Source: Nonomuraea cavernae | GTDB lineage: Bacteria; Actinomycetota; Actinomycetes; Streptosporangiales; Streptosporangiaceae | Reading direction: 5' to 3' | Length of the DNA stretch: 64,000 nucleotides | Assembly: GCF_014646355.1 (NCBI RefSeq) | Contig: NZ_BMNH01000018.1 | Span: 80,330 to 144,329, forward strand | Shown: positions 18,104 to 26,419 of the stretch, piece by piece | Numbering within the stretch: the first letter of the stretch is position 1 | Layout of the letters: each line of letters starts with the position of its first letter | Made by a program: the position numbers and the translations under genes | Notes under the pieces: model-generated | The model's input: only the letters and a program-made list of their open reading frames with translations | What the model was told of the DNA's origin: nothing | Database searches by the model: none

Positions 18104-18731
18104 ATGCGGGTTTGCGTCGCCACGATCGTCCACCACCCCGAGGACGCCCGGATCATGCATCGGCAGATCGGGGCGCTGCTCGACGCAGGTCACGAGGTGA
18201 CCTACGTCGCCCCGTTCACCCACTTCAACGTCACGCCCGCGATGGGCATCACCGCGATCGACGTGCCCCGCGACCCGGGATACGGCCGCGCCCGCCCTGG
18301 TGCCGGAGGCCACCGTGGTGGCGGCGGCGCCGCCCCCTCCCGGCGACACCCGGGTGGTCCACATCGGGCGCCTGTCCGCCGGACACGGCGTAGCCGAGCT
18401 GATCGAGGTGGCCGGTCGGCCCGTCCCGCACGGCGTCCGGATGGACCTGATCGGGCCCGCCGACCGCGACGTGCGCCCGGTCACCACCCCGCCGGCCGCC
18501 CCGCTGGTCGAACGGGCCGGCTGCGGGGTGGTGGTGCCCCTGGACGTGGGCGCTGTCGTACGGGCCGTGCTCGACCTGAAAGAGGATCCCGTACGGCGGG
18601 CCGAGCTCGGCGCCCGCGGCCACGCCGAGGCCCGCCTGCACCACCGCTGGCCCGACCACGCCCCGGACTTCGTCGCCCTGATGGAGACCTGGGCCGGGCT
18701 CGGCGCCCCGGTCCAGCCGCTGACCGTCTAG
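18104..18731 (+). pseudogene. GT4 glycosyltransferase pseudogene (internal deletion and frameshift)
   Basis: The first ~62 codons read as the N-terminus of a GT4 enzyme (MRVCVATIVHHPEDARIMHRQ...THFNVTPAMGITAIDVPRD). After about 18290 the homology continues in another frame as the C-terminal part (VVHIGRLSAGHGVAELIEV ... GCGVVVPLDVGAVVRAVLDL...HHRWPDHAPDFVALME). A complete GT4 is 350-400 residues; here the joined parts give only about 205, so most of the linker and donor-domain start are gone. The last bases overlap the stop of the convergent sigma-regulator gene. Confidence 0.75.
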
Positions 18732-19648
18732 GGCCGTTCGACGTCGTAGGTCACGTCGGCCACCCGGACCGTGCGGACCCGCGGATCGTCGAGGAGGCGG
18801 CGCAGCTTCCCGACCGTGACCAGGTTGTCCACGTACGCGTAGGCCAGCCCGGCGTCCGCCGCCTTGCGCAGCCGATCCAGGGTCAGGTCGAAGTGGCGCA
18901 GGTTGGCGTCGTCATGGTCGCGCAGCAGTCCGGTCCAGGCCCGGAGGTTCTTCACGAAGTCCCGGGGCGTCTCGTAGCACATGCCGCTGTTCGGCAACGG
19001 AGCTCTGTCCCAGGTGGTCGTGCCCCAGGTGATGGGGATCGCCCTCGGCCGCTGCTCGTAGACGACCTTCTTCGGGCAGGCGCCGTGGTCGCGGCCGAAG
19101 CGTACGAGCTCGTCGGGCGTGAGAGGCCGGTCGAACTCGACGACCGCCAGCGCGTTGAGCCCTTCGGGCAGCCTGGCCAGCACCTTCCGGCTGCTGTCCG
19201 CCGGCTGGTTTCCGGTCCGCACGTTGGCCAGCGCGGTGCTCAGCGTGGTGTTGGCCGAGTTGCCGAGTGGCAGCCTGCCGACCCGGCCGAAGAAGTCCTG
19301 CGTGATGGTGTGGCCGGAGCCGCCGTAGCCGGTGAAGCCTCCCGCCGCTCGGATCGGGCTGCCGCTCACCGTGAACGACAACGACAACGGCGTGGCCTCG
19401 CAGCAGTGCTCGACGCTCAGGTTGTAGGCCGGGTTGTAGATCTTGAACGCGGTGCCGAGCACGTCGGTCATCCGTTGCTGCCGGTCACCGCGTTTCTGCA
19501 CCAGGGCCGAGCCGAGCGTCGCCACCAGCGCGACCACGGTCAGGGCCGCCAGCACCATGGAGGTGGTCCGCACCAGGCCCCTGCGGACCGCCCGGCGGGT
19601 CCTGCGGGGGTCGAAGTCCGGCATGGGCGGCAGATCGTCTTCGGTCAT
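18728..19648 (-). CDS. Membrane sigma-factor regulator (anti-sigma-like)
   Basis: A 306-residue single-pass membrane protein: cytoplasmic N-terminus MTEDDLPPMPDFDPRRTRRAVRRG, one helix (TSMVLAALTVVALVATLGSAL) and a large extracytoplasmic domain. This layout and the text resemble the sigma-factor-regulator N/C family that accompanies ECF sigma genes. The ATG at 19646-19648 overlaps the sigma factor stop (ATGA), so the two are translationally coupled and very likely work as a pair. The N-terminal segment would hold the sigma factor at the membrane until an envelope signal is sensed. Confidence 0.75.
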   Translation of the reverse strand: MTEDDLPPMPDFDPRRTRRAVRRGLVRTTSMVLAALTVVALVATLGSALVQKRGDRQQRMTDVLGTAFKIYNPAYNLSVEHCCEATPLSLSFTVSGSPIRAAGGFTGYGGSGHTITQDFFGRVGRLPLGNSANTTLSTALANVRTGNQPADSSRKVLARLPEGLNALAVVEFDRPLTPDELVRFGRDHGACPKKVVYEQRPRAIPITWGTTTWDRAPLPNSGMCYETPRDFVKNLRAWTGLLRDHDDANLRHFDLTLDRLRKAADAGLAYAYVDNLVTVGKLRRLLDDPRVRTVRVADVTYDVERP

Positions 19649-20064
19649 CGGGAGGCTCCGTAGCTGTCGGCGAACGCGGCTCTGGCCCGCCACACCGCGG
19701 TCTTGATCGTCGAATGGCTTCTGCCGGTCATCGCGGCCACCTCCACCATCGAGAAACCGTCGAGGTAGACCAGGGTGAGCAGCCTGCGGTGCCGCTCGGG
19801 CAGCCGGTCCAGAACGTCGTGCACGTCCAGGGCCTCGACGTGCAGCGGCGGCACGCCGAGCTCGTCCGGGTCAGGCAGCGCCGGCTCGTGGCGGCTGCGC
19901 CGGACATGGTCGAGGAGGACGTTGCGCGCGATGGCCAGCAGCCAGGCGGCGGCGTTCTCACCCCGCCAGCCGAGCAGCGCCCGGGTCGCCTTGACGAAGG
20001 TCTCCTGCGCGAGGTCCTCGGCCAGGTGGGGATCGCGGGTCCGGCGTAGGAGGAACCCGCACAC
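19645..20064 (-). CDS. ECF-type RNA polymerase sigma factor with unclear start
   Basis: Sigma region 2 is visible as DPHLAEDLAQETFVKATRALLGW...AAWLLAIARNVLLDHVRR, and region 4 as LDRLPERHRRLLTLVYLDGFSMVEVAAMTGRSHSTIKTAVWRARAAF. The annotated GTG at 20062-20064 begins inside region 2.1: the same frame continues upstream as EGDIIEELYREHWPL, which belongs to the fold, up to a TAG at 20116-20118 with no ATG, GTG or TTG. Either a rare start is used (ATC at about 20095-20100 behind GGAGG) or one base is missing and translation starts at the GTG at 20127-20129. It is coupled to the regulator gene downstream. Confidence 0.8.
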   Translation of the reverse strand: MCGFLLRRTRDPHLAEDLAQETFVKATRALLGWRGENAAAWLLAIARNVLLDHVRRSRHEPALPDPDELGVPPLHVEALDVHDVLDRLPERHRRLLTLVYLDGFSMVEVAAMTGRSHSTIKTAVWRARAAFADSYGASR

Positions 20065-20192
20065 GAGCGGCCAGTGCTCGCGGTACAGCTCCTCGATGAT
20101 GTCGCCCTCCGCGTGCTAGCGATTGTCACAACAGAACAGACGCGCACCAGGAAGGAATGGTCACAGCCCTTCCCGATTGATGTACTGGACGC

Positions 20193-20906
20193 ATGGCATC
20201 GCATCTGATCCAGGGCCGAACGGTCAGCATGCCTGTCCGGGTGAGAGACGCCAGCGTCTGCAGCGCGATGTATCCCGTGCGCGCCGACGCCGCCAGGGCG
20301 GTGATCGCCTACTCGGGGCTGGACGTGGCCGAGTTCCTCCCCGGCAAGGCGATCTGCGCGCTGACGTTCGTCGACTACCTCGACGGCGACCTCGACACCT
20401 ACCACGAGTTCGGCGTGGCGTTCCTGATCCGGCCGCCCGGCTCGACCGGCTCCCCCGGCCTGGGCGATCTGCGGCAGGCCGGGGTGTTCATTCACTGGCT
20501 CCCCGTCGACCAGCGGTTCACGCTGGAGGCGGGGCGCACCATCTGGGGCTTCCCGAAGGAGCTGGCCGACATCGAGTTGCGGCTCGACTCGCCGTACAAA
20601 CGGTGCATCGTTCGCAAGGACGGTCGGCTGGTGCTCGACATGCTGCTCAAACCCGGCGTGCCGCTGATCGGGCCCGGAGCGATGATGCCGCTCGACGCCT
20701 TCACCCACCAGGAGGGGGTGACGCGCCGCGTGCCGTGGTCGGTCCAGGCACGCGGGGTGCGAGCGCGTCCGGGCGGCGCGCTGATCAGGCTCGGCAACCA
20801 CCCGGTCGCCAAGGAGCTGAGCGAGCTGGGCCTGCCGAAACGCGCGCTGTTCAGCTCGACGGTCGCGCACGTCACGATGACCTTCGGCGGCGCGGAGCGC
20901 CTGTAA
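20193..20906 (+). CDS. Acetoacetate decarboxylase family protein
   Basis: A 237-residue protein of the acetoacetate decarboxylase-like superfamily. The fold is recognised from ALTFVDYLDGDLDTYHEFGVAFL and from GRTIWGFPKELADIEL, which corresponds to the segment bearing the Schiff-base lysine (the Lys of GFPKEL). Members include true decarboxylases and related aldolase/dehydratase-like enzymes, so the substrate is open. It is transcribed divergently from the sigma factor gene. The 3' end is followed immediately by a tandem-repeat array. Confidence 0.8.
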   Translation: MASHLIQGRTVSMPVRVRDASVCSAMYPVRADAARAVIAYSGLDVAEFLPGKAICALTFVDYLDGDLDTYHEFGVAFLIRPPGSTGSPGLGDLRQAGVFIHWLPVDQRFTLEAGRTIWGFPKELADIELRLDSPYKRCIVRKDGRLVLDMLLKPGVPLIGPGAMMPLDAFTHQEGVTRRVPWSVQARGVRARPGGALIRLGNHPVAKELSELGLPKRALFSSTVAHVTMTFGGAERL

Positions 20907-20908
20907 CG

Positions 20909-21040
20909 GCCAGGCCGCGCAGGCCAGGCCGCGCAGGTCAGACCGCGCAGGTCAGACCGCGCAGGTCAGACCGCGCAGGTCAGACCGCGCAGGTCAAGCC
21001 GTGGCGGTCAGACCGTAGTGGTCAGGCCGTAGTGCCGTAG
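20909..21040. repeat. 14-bp tandem repeat array between convergent genes
   Basis: The unit ACCGCGCAGGTCAG and close variants run about eight to nine times in tandem, with the left and right units more diverged (GCCGCGCAGGCCAG, ACCGTAGTGGTCAG). It occupies the whole space between the decarboxylase-like stop and the GT2 stop codon. A shorter relative of the core GCAGGTCAGA occurs at 2488-2570. Confidence 0.85.
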
Positions 21041-21057
21041 TGGTCGGGCCGTCGACG

Positions 21058-21972
21058 TCAGACGATCGGCGGGCGGCCGAGCTTGACCATGCGCCAGGCC
21101 GTGCGCCAGGCCATCGGACGGCGCTCTCCGGCGGATGTGCGGAGCCCCTCGAAGAAGCCGGTGAACCAGGCTTTGAGGGCGACACCGGAGCCACGCTCGC
21201 GAATCAGGGTGAGCACGATCCAGTCGAGCAGGTAGAGGACCGCCAGCGGCCACGGCAGGTTGCGGCGGGCCAGCCACACGCGGTTGCGGGCGTTGAGCCG
21301 GTAGAACTCCGCGTGGCGTGTCGGCGGGACCTGCGGGTGGTACATGACCGTCTCGGCGTCGTACTCGATCCGGTAGCCCTCGCCCAGCAGCCGCCAGGCC
21401 AGGTCGGTCTCCTCGTGCGCGTAGAAGAAGCGTTCGGGGAGCCCGCCGACCTGCAGGAAGGCCGAGCGCCGGATGGCCGAGGCGCCGCCGAGGAAGGTGG
21501 TGACCGGCGAGGAGCGCTGCGGGTCGCCCGCCCGCAGGCGGGGGACGTGGCGGCGCTGGCCGATGCCGCCCTCGGGATCCATCACCCGGAAGGAGATCAC
21601 CGCGAGGTCGGGCTCGGTGGCGAAGCGGTCTCGAACATGCGCGACGACCTTCTGGTTGGCGTACCAGCCGTCATCGTCGAGGAACAGCACGACGTCGCCC
21701 GAGCACTCCTCGACACCGCGGTTGCGGCCGGCCGGAATGCCGGTGTTGCTGTCAAGCCGGATCGTCTTCACGGTCGCGGCCGAGCCCTCGGGTGGCGTCG
21801 CCGACACCGCGGGCACGTCGGCGCCGTTGCCTACGATCACCACTTCGACGTCGCCGTCGACCTGGTTGAGCGCGGATTCGACCGCCCGGTTCAGCTCCGC
21901 GACCCGGTTGCCCATGGTGAGGATGACGCACGAGATCTTCAACGAATCATCGTCCTGACGCGTTGAGAGCAC
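21058..21972 (-). CDS. GT2 family glycosyltransferase
   Basis: A 304-residue GT-A enzyme with the nucleotide-binding start ISCVILTMGNRVAELNRAVESAL, the acceptor loop SNTGIPAGRNRGV, the metal-binding VVLFLDDDGWY and the base region AHEETDLAWRLL. The C-terminus has a hydrophobic stretch (LPWPLAVLYLLDWIVLTLI) that may associate with the membrane, as in rhamnosyl- and galactofuranosyl-transferase-like GT2 enzymes. The start is GTG at 21970-21972. It is the last gene of a minus-strand row with the CDP-alcohol phosphotransferase and glycerol-1-phosphate dehydrogenase, so it probably glycosylates the same polymer or lipid. Confidence 0.85.
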   Translation of the reverse strand: MLSTRQDDDSLKISCVILTMGNRVAELNRAVESALNQVDGDVEVVIVGNGADVPAVSATPPEGSAATVKTIRLDSNTGIPAGRNRGVEECSGDVVLFLDDDGWYANQKVVAHVRDRFATEPDLAVISFRVMDPEGGIGQRRHVPRLRAGDPQRSSPVTTFLGGASAIRRSAFLQVGGLPERFFYAHEETDLAWRLLGEGYRIEYDAETVMYHPQVPPTRHAEFYRLNARNRVWLARRNLPWPLAVLYLLDWIVLTLIRERGSGVALKAWFTGFFEGLRTSAGERRPMAWRTAWRMVKLGRPPIV

Positions 21973-22128
21973 GGGCGGAGCATTCTTTCATGATCACCGA
22001 GTCTGCTGGTCTGTCATTTCCTGGATTTGGTGGAGCTAAGCGTATCGGAACCGCTGTTGAACCCCCACCGAACAGCGGACGTCCGATCAATACGACGGAC
22101 GACACGCGCTGACGGTTCCGGAAGAAGA

Positions 22129-22896
22129 TCACGCAAGCCGCCTCGATGCCAGAATGCTCACCAGATGCAGCACCGTCTGCAGCGCCGCAGCCGCGAAACA
22201 GGCCACCAGCAACACCCTCGTGGCCAGCAGGTCGCCGGTGAAGACGTCGACCACGGCGGCCACCACCACGAGGATCGACAGCTCGACCGCCTGCACGAGA
22301 CGGTGGAACTTGGTCGCCCCCACGATCCGGCGGCCGAGCGCCAGCAGCCCCGACCTCATCTGGCCCGCGGCCGACTCCGTGGCGGCCGGCATGCCCGCGC
22401 GGGCCCGGGCCACGTCGACGAGATCGGTCTCGGCCTTGATCAGGATCGCGCCCAGCGCGGTGGCCAGGCCCAGCACGGTGTACCAGTCGGGCAGCACCTC
22501 CGAGGCGCGGAAGCCGAGCCCCACCAGCAGGGCCGCCTCGCACAGGTAGTGGCCCACCCGGTCGAGGTAGACGCCGGTGATCGAGGTGCGTCCGGTCCAG
22601 CGGGCCAGCTCGCCGTCGGAGCAGTCGAGCAGCAGGTAGAGCTGGATGAGCAGGGCCGCGAGCACGGCCGCCCAGAGCCCCGGCAGCGCCACCACCACCG
22701 CGGCGGCCAGGCCGCTCACGATCATCAGCCAGGTCGCCTGGTTGGGCGAGATCGGCGTCTTGGCGAGCAGCCAGGTCAGGTAGGGCGACACCTTGCGCAT
22801 GTAGAGGGAGCCCGCCCAGTGCTCACCGCTCTCACGGTCCATGGTGCCGGCGGGCTGCGCGACCCGCCGGAGCTCAGCGACCGACGGCCCGGACAT
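22129..22896 (-). CDS. CDP-alcohol phosphotransferase (variant active site)
   Basis: A 255-residue membrane enzyme of the CDP-alcohol phosphatidyltransferase family, which moves an alcohol phosphate or phosphatidyl group from a CDP carrier. The family motif DxxDGxxAR(x8)GxxxDxxxD is present from D91 (DCSDGELARW...GVYLDRVGH), but the final Asp is His116. At least five hydrophobic helices are visible. Its start overlaps the end of the dehydrogenase gene by 23 bp, indicating translational coupling; a later ATG at 22842 is possible. Together with the neighbouring dehydrogenase and cytidylyltransferase it suggests transfer of a CDP-activated polyol phosphate. Confidence 0.85.
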   Translation of the reverse strand: MSGPSVAELRRVAQPAGTMDRESGEHWAGSLYMRKVSPYLTWLLAKTPISPNQATWLMIVSGLAAAVVVALPGLWAAVLAALLIQLYLLLDCSDGELARWTGRTSITGVYLDRVGHYLCEAALLVGLGFRASEVLPDWYTVLGLATALGAILIKAETDLVDVARARAGMPAATESAAGQMRSGLLALGRRIVGATKFHRLVQAVELSILVVVAAVVDVFTGDLLATRVLLVACFAAAALQTVLHLVSILASRRLA

Positions 22897-23932
22897 AGTC
22901 CTCCACCCGATCGCGAATCTCGGTGTCGCCCATGTCTAGGTGCTCCAGGATCGTGTAACGGCCGGGACGGGTCGACGGGGCCAGCGCCACGGCCTCGGCG
23001 AACTGCGCGCTGGTCAGCCCGATGTCGGCGGGGACGACCGGCAGCCCGTGACGGCGCAGGCAGTCGGTCACCTGCGCCAGCCTGGCCGTGTCCTGCCGGA
23101 GGGAGAAGCAGAAAGCGGCACCGATGCCGGCGAGCTCGCCGTGGTTGGAGGTGCCGGGAAAGAGCTGATCCACGGCATGCAGGATCTCATGATCTCCACC
23201 ACTCGCGGGCCGGGACGAGCCCGCGATCACCATCGACATGCCCGACAGGATCAGGGCTTCGGCCAGGACGATGAGGAAGGCGTCGGACTCGATGGAGTCG
23301 GCGCGGCCGATCAGCGCCTCGGCGGCGGTGCGCGCCATCGAGCAGGCCAGCCCGTCGATGGGCTCGCCGTGCTCGACGTTGCCGAGCTGCCAGTCCTCGA
23401 TGGCCGACAGGTTGCTGACCACGTCGCCGATGCCCGCCCTGACCAGCACCCGGGGCGCGGATTGCACGAAGTCGAGGTCGACCAGGATCGCCAGCGGCAT
23501 CGGCACGCCGAACGTGCCCTTGCCGCCTTCGTACACCAGCGAGGCGGTGGGCGAGCAGATGCCGTCGTGGGACAGGTTGGTGGCCACGGCGACCATCGGG
23601 ATGCCCGCCAGCGACGCGGCGTACTTGGTCGCGTCGATGGTGCGCCCGCCGCCGACGCCCACGACCACCTCGTAGGCGCCCTTGCGCAGGTCGGCGCCGA
23701 GCGAGACGGCCGCGTCGACCGACCCGTCGGCCACCCTGAAGACCTCGGCCTCCCCCAGCGTGGGCGCGATCAGGCCCTCGATGTGGTCACCCTGGCCGGG
23801 GCCGACGGCGACCGCGACCCTGCCGGACGTCGCGACCCTGCTGTCGGCCAGCAGGGCGCCGAGCTGTGCCACCGCGCCGCGCCTGACCGACATGGTCAGG
23901 GGCGCGGGCAACATTCGCGCTAGAAGCGGCAT
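22874..23932 (-). CDS. sn-Glycerol-1-phosphate dehydrogenase-like enzyme
   Basis: A 352-residue member of the glycerol-1-phosphate dehydrogenase / iron-alcohol dehydrogenase family, expected to reduce dihydroxyacetone phosphate to sn-glycerol-1-phosphate with NAD(P)H. Features are the nucleotide-binding VVVGVGGGRTIDATKYAA, the G1PDH-type segment VATNLSHDGICSPTASL, and metal-binding histidines in GGDHEILHAVDQL and SNHGELAGIGAAF. Glycerol-1-phosphate is the archaeal lipid stereoisomer and is rare in bacteria. The gene lies 9 bp after a cytidylyltransferase gene and overlaps a CDP-alcohol phosphotransferase gene, so its product is probably CDP-activated. Dehydroquinate-synthase-like relatives with other substrates cannot be excluded. 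Confidence 0.8.
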   Translation of the reverse strand: MPLLARMLPAPLTMSVRRGAVAQLGALLADSRVATSGRVAVAVGPGQGDHIEGLIAPTLGEAEVFRVADGSVDAAVSLGADLRKGAYEVVVGVGGGRTIDATKYAASLAGIPMVAVATNLSHDGICSPTASLVYEGGKGTFGVPMPLAILVDLDFVQSAPRVLVRAGIGDVVSNLSAIEDWQLGNVEHGEPIDGLACSMARTAAEALIGRADSIESDAFLIVLAEALILSGMSMVIAGSSRPASGGDHEILHAVDQLFPGTSNHGELAGIGAAFCFSLRQDTARLAQVTDCLRRHGLPVVPADIGLTSAQFAEAVALAPSTRPGRYTILEHLDMGDTEIRDRVEDYVRAVGR

Positions 23933-23941
23933 CCCGCCTCC

Positions 23942-24676
23942 TCAGTAGCGGACGGCTATGGTGCGAGCCTTCGCCAGGTCGTCGTGGTTGTCCACTTCGA
24001 CCCAGTCGACCTCGCCGATCGGCGCCACGTTGATGCGCGCGCCACGGTCGACCATCTCCTGGTAGCCGTCCTCGTAGTAGAGCTGAGGGTCGCGCTCGAA
24101 CGTCGCCCGCAGCGCGTCGGCCAGGCCCTCGGCGGCGCCCGGCCGGATCAGGGTGGCCCCGATGTACTCGCCGTGGGCCTCGGCCGGGTCCATCAGCTTG
24201 GTGATGCGCCTGAGCGCGCCGGCGTCGTCGAGGGTCACCTTCATCTCCTCGTCGGCCAGCTTCTTGACGTCGTCGACCGCGAGCAGGATCTCGCTGGTCT
24301 CGGGGGCCGACAGGAGCGTCTTCTCGACCGAGACGGGGTGCACGGTGTCGCCGTTGACGAGCAGCGCGCCCTGCGCGAAGTAGTCGCGGGCGCACCAGAG
24401 GGAGTAGGCGTTGTTCCACTCCTCGGCCTTGTCGTTGTGCACGAGCGTGAGCTTGACGCCGTGCCGCCGCTCCAGCTCCTCCTTGCGGTCGTGTACGGCC
24501 TGCGCCGCGTAGCCGATCACGACCACGACCTCGCGCAGGTCGACCGCGGCGAGGTTGCGCAGCGAGATGTCCATGATCGTCGTCTCACCGTCGACCGGCA
24601 CGAGCGCCTTGGGCAGCGTGTCGGTGTAGGGCCGCAGACGTCTTCCGGCTCCAGCGGCCAGCACCATTCCCAGCAA
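23942..24676 (-). CDS. Sugar/polyol-phosphate nucleotidyltransferase (phosphocholine cytidylyltransferase type)
   Basis: A 244-residue nucleotidyltransferase with LAAGAGRRLRPYTDTLPKALVPVDG at the N-terminus and the metal site LLVNGDTVHP. The overall form, including NNAYSLWCARDYF, resembles LicC-like phosphocholine cytidylyltransferases and inositol-1-phosphate cytidylyltransferases. In this setting it most plausibly makes CDP-glycerol from glycerol-1-phosphate. The start is TTG at 24674-24676, with GAGGAG about 6 bases upstream. An IS607-family element is inserted in the space before it. Confidence 0.8.
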   Translation of the reverse strand: MLGMVLAAGAGRRLRPYTDTLPKALVPVDGETTIMDISLRNLAAVDLREVVVVIGYAAQAVHDRKEELERRHGVKLTLVHNDKAEEWNNAYSLWCARDYFAQGALLVNGDTVHPVSVEKTLLSAPETSEILLAVDDVKKLADEEMKVTLDDAGALRRITKLMDPAEAHGEYIGATLIRPGAAEGLADALRATFERDPQLYYEDGYQEMVDRGARINVAPIGEVDWVEVDNHDDLAKARTIAVRY

Positions 24677-24744
24677 CGTGCACTCCTCAGTCGAACATGA
24701 CTACGTAGGGCCAAAGGTTAGTTGGCTTTGACCCCTCCGCGGGT

Positions 24745-24900
24745 AATCAAACCGTTCCTAATCAATGATCAGGAGTGGGTCTTGGACCCACGTCCCGGCA
24801 TTGCGCGCATCCCGAACGGTCTTGGACGCGCTGGTCTCCCGCGTTCCTCGTGTGGTCCCCGTTCGGGTACGTGCATCATGTGCACGCTCCGTGACGGGTG
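24745..24900 (-). ncRNA. Putative omega-RNA (reRNA) scaffold at the tnpB 3' end
   Basis: TnpB nucleases use a guide RNA transcribed from the 3' end of tnpB across the element end. Here a perfect hairpin, GTGGGTC (24775-24781), loop TTG, GACCCAC (24785-24791), lies inside the last codons of tnpB. The guide would come from flanking DNA below about 24757. Boundaries are estimates. Confidence 0.4.
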
Positions 24901-26419
24901 GGCGGGTTTCCTCACGTCCTCGGATACCTGGCCCGGCCTGGACGGTCCGATGCCCCACACGATCGCTCTGGCCGGGTGGGGGCGGTGCCGTCCGTCGCCG
25001 GATCGGGTGCCCGAGGGCGCGTCGCCCGATCGCGATACCGGCGGCATCGTGACGGGACATTGTGCGGCGCGGGGAGACCAGCGGCTTTTGCCAGTGCCGG
25101 CCTCCCCACTGAGAGGTGTAGGCGGGATCGACCGCGACGATGGACAGACCCGCCTCGGCGGCCATCGAGATCAACCGGGCCTTGAGCTTGCCGGTGGGCA
25201 TGCCGGAGATCAACTGGCGGAACCGCTTCTTACGGCCGTGCTTCTCGCGGGTCTTGGCGGCGGTGAAGTCGAGGTCTTCAATCGCGATGGCGGCCACGCC
25301 ACAGCTCTTGGCCCAGTGCAGGAGTCGGGTGATGGCGTGCCGGATCTGCGCGTCACGGTGATCGGCCGGCCCGGACAGGTCGTAGGAGAACCGGTGTGGT
25401 TCACCGACCGGGTTGCCGTGCCGGTCGAGCCGGTAGGCGGCAAAGTGATCGGCGTTGGTATCGACACCGATCATGCCGTTCGCGCGGGCGGTCTCCAGCG
25501 GGACGGTCGTGACGACCGGGCGTTGCCAGGATGCGGTCAGGTACCAGCGTCCACGTTCCACGTCGAGGTGGATGCGGTAGGCCACGGCCCGGTTGCTGTC
25601 GATCCTGTCGCGCCACTCGTGTCCTCGATGCGCGAAGGCGACCTTGGAGGCGAGGATGTACCGGCCGTGCTCGCTGTTGGCCAGGTGCGCCAGCGGGGCT
25701 GGGAGCTTGATGGAGACTTCGCCGTCCGGGGTGAGGCGGATCGTCTCGTTGCCGAAGCGTTTGCCTGACTCTCCATCGGCGGCGAGGAACCAGCGCTCGG
25801 CTTCCCACCGCTGCCGCCACTCATGCTCGGTGAGCTGGGCTTTGCCGAGGTTGTGGCGGGCGCCCAGGAGTCGCCTGCCGCCGCGCACCACATGCACGCG
25901 CCCATCTTCGCGATCGGTGCGGGCCCTGTCGAGGCGGTGCCGAAGGATGTGCAGGCGACGGGACTTGTGGAACCACTCGCCCTTCGAGCGGTAGCCGCCC
26001 GCAGCCCGTTTGGTGCCCTTGTCCCCGAGCGGCTGCGACAGCCGGTGCATCAGCATGCGCACACCGGCTTCGAGGGTTTCGATGTGGGCGAGCTGGCAAC
26101 GGCGCGACAGAGCCCACTGATCGTGCGTGGCCTTCGTGATCGACCCGGCCCATCGGGACGAAGACTCGCAGGTCAGCCGCTGCTTACGGGCCGCCCATTT
26201 CTCCGGGCTGTGATCGCTTCCGTCCGCGCAGCGTACCTTGAGGTCCAGCGACGCCAGAGTGCCCAGGTGATCACCGATCAGCCGCAACACCTTGTCGTCC
26301 TCGATCGTGAGGTTCTTGAGACGGTCGCGTATCGCCACACCGGACGGGCCGAGGGCGACGAACGGCGCATCGATGGCGCGCGGTTGCTCCTTCTTCCTCT
26401 TCTTCGGCGTCTCACTCAT
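24758..26419 (-). CDS. tnpB: TnpB RNA-guided nuclease-type transposon protein
   Basis: A 553-residue OrfB/TnpB protein of an IS607-type element. The RuvC-like catalytic triad is intact: D320 in GVDTNADHF, E381 in AIEDLDF and D458 in SRHDAAG. The usual four-cysteine zinc finger is absent; the corresponding segment reads VDPAYTSQWGGRHWQKP. The last ~80 residues are basic, low in complexity and overlap the predicted guide-RNA region, so they may be only incidentally coded. TnpB cleaves DNA with a guide RNA and helps the element persist at its site. The gene starts within the end of tnpA. Confidence 0.9.
   Translation of the reverse strand: MSETPKKRKKEQPRAIDAPFVALGPSGVAIRDRLKNLTIEDDKVLRLIGDHLGTLASLDLKVRCADGSDHSPEKWAARKQRLTCESSSRWAGSITKATHDQWALSRRCQLAHIETLEAGVRMLMHRLSQPLGDKGTKRAAGGYRSKGEWFHKSRRLHILRHRLDRARTDREDGRVHVVRGGRRLLGARHNLGKAQLTEHEWRQRWEAERWFLAADGESGKRFGNETIRLTPDGEVSIKLPAPLAHLANSEHGRYILASKVAFAHRGHEWRDRIDSNRAVAYRIHLDVERGRWYLTASWQRPVVTTVPLETARANGMIGVDTNADHFAAYRLDRHGNPVGEPHRFSYDLSGPADHRDAQIRHAITRLLHWAKSCGVAAIAIEDLDFTAAKTREKHGRKKRFRQLISGMPTGKLKARLISMAAEAGLSIVAVDPAYTSQWGGRHWQKPLVSPRRTMSRHDAAGIAIGRRALGHPIRRRTAPPPPGQSDRVGHRTVQAGPGIRGREETRPPVTERAHDARTRTGTTRGTRETSASKTVRDARNAGTWVQDPLLIID

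Noticed and set aside
20909..21040. CRISPR array
   Set aside because: The units are 14 bp in direct tandem without unique spacers of CRISPR length, and no cas gene is present.
21008..21277. Short minus-strand open frame through the 14-bp repeat array
   Set aside because: The translation is only the repeat unit and the end of the GT2 gene in another frame; no independent support.
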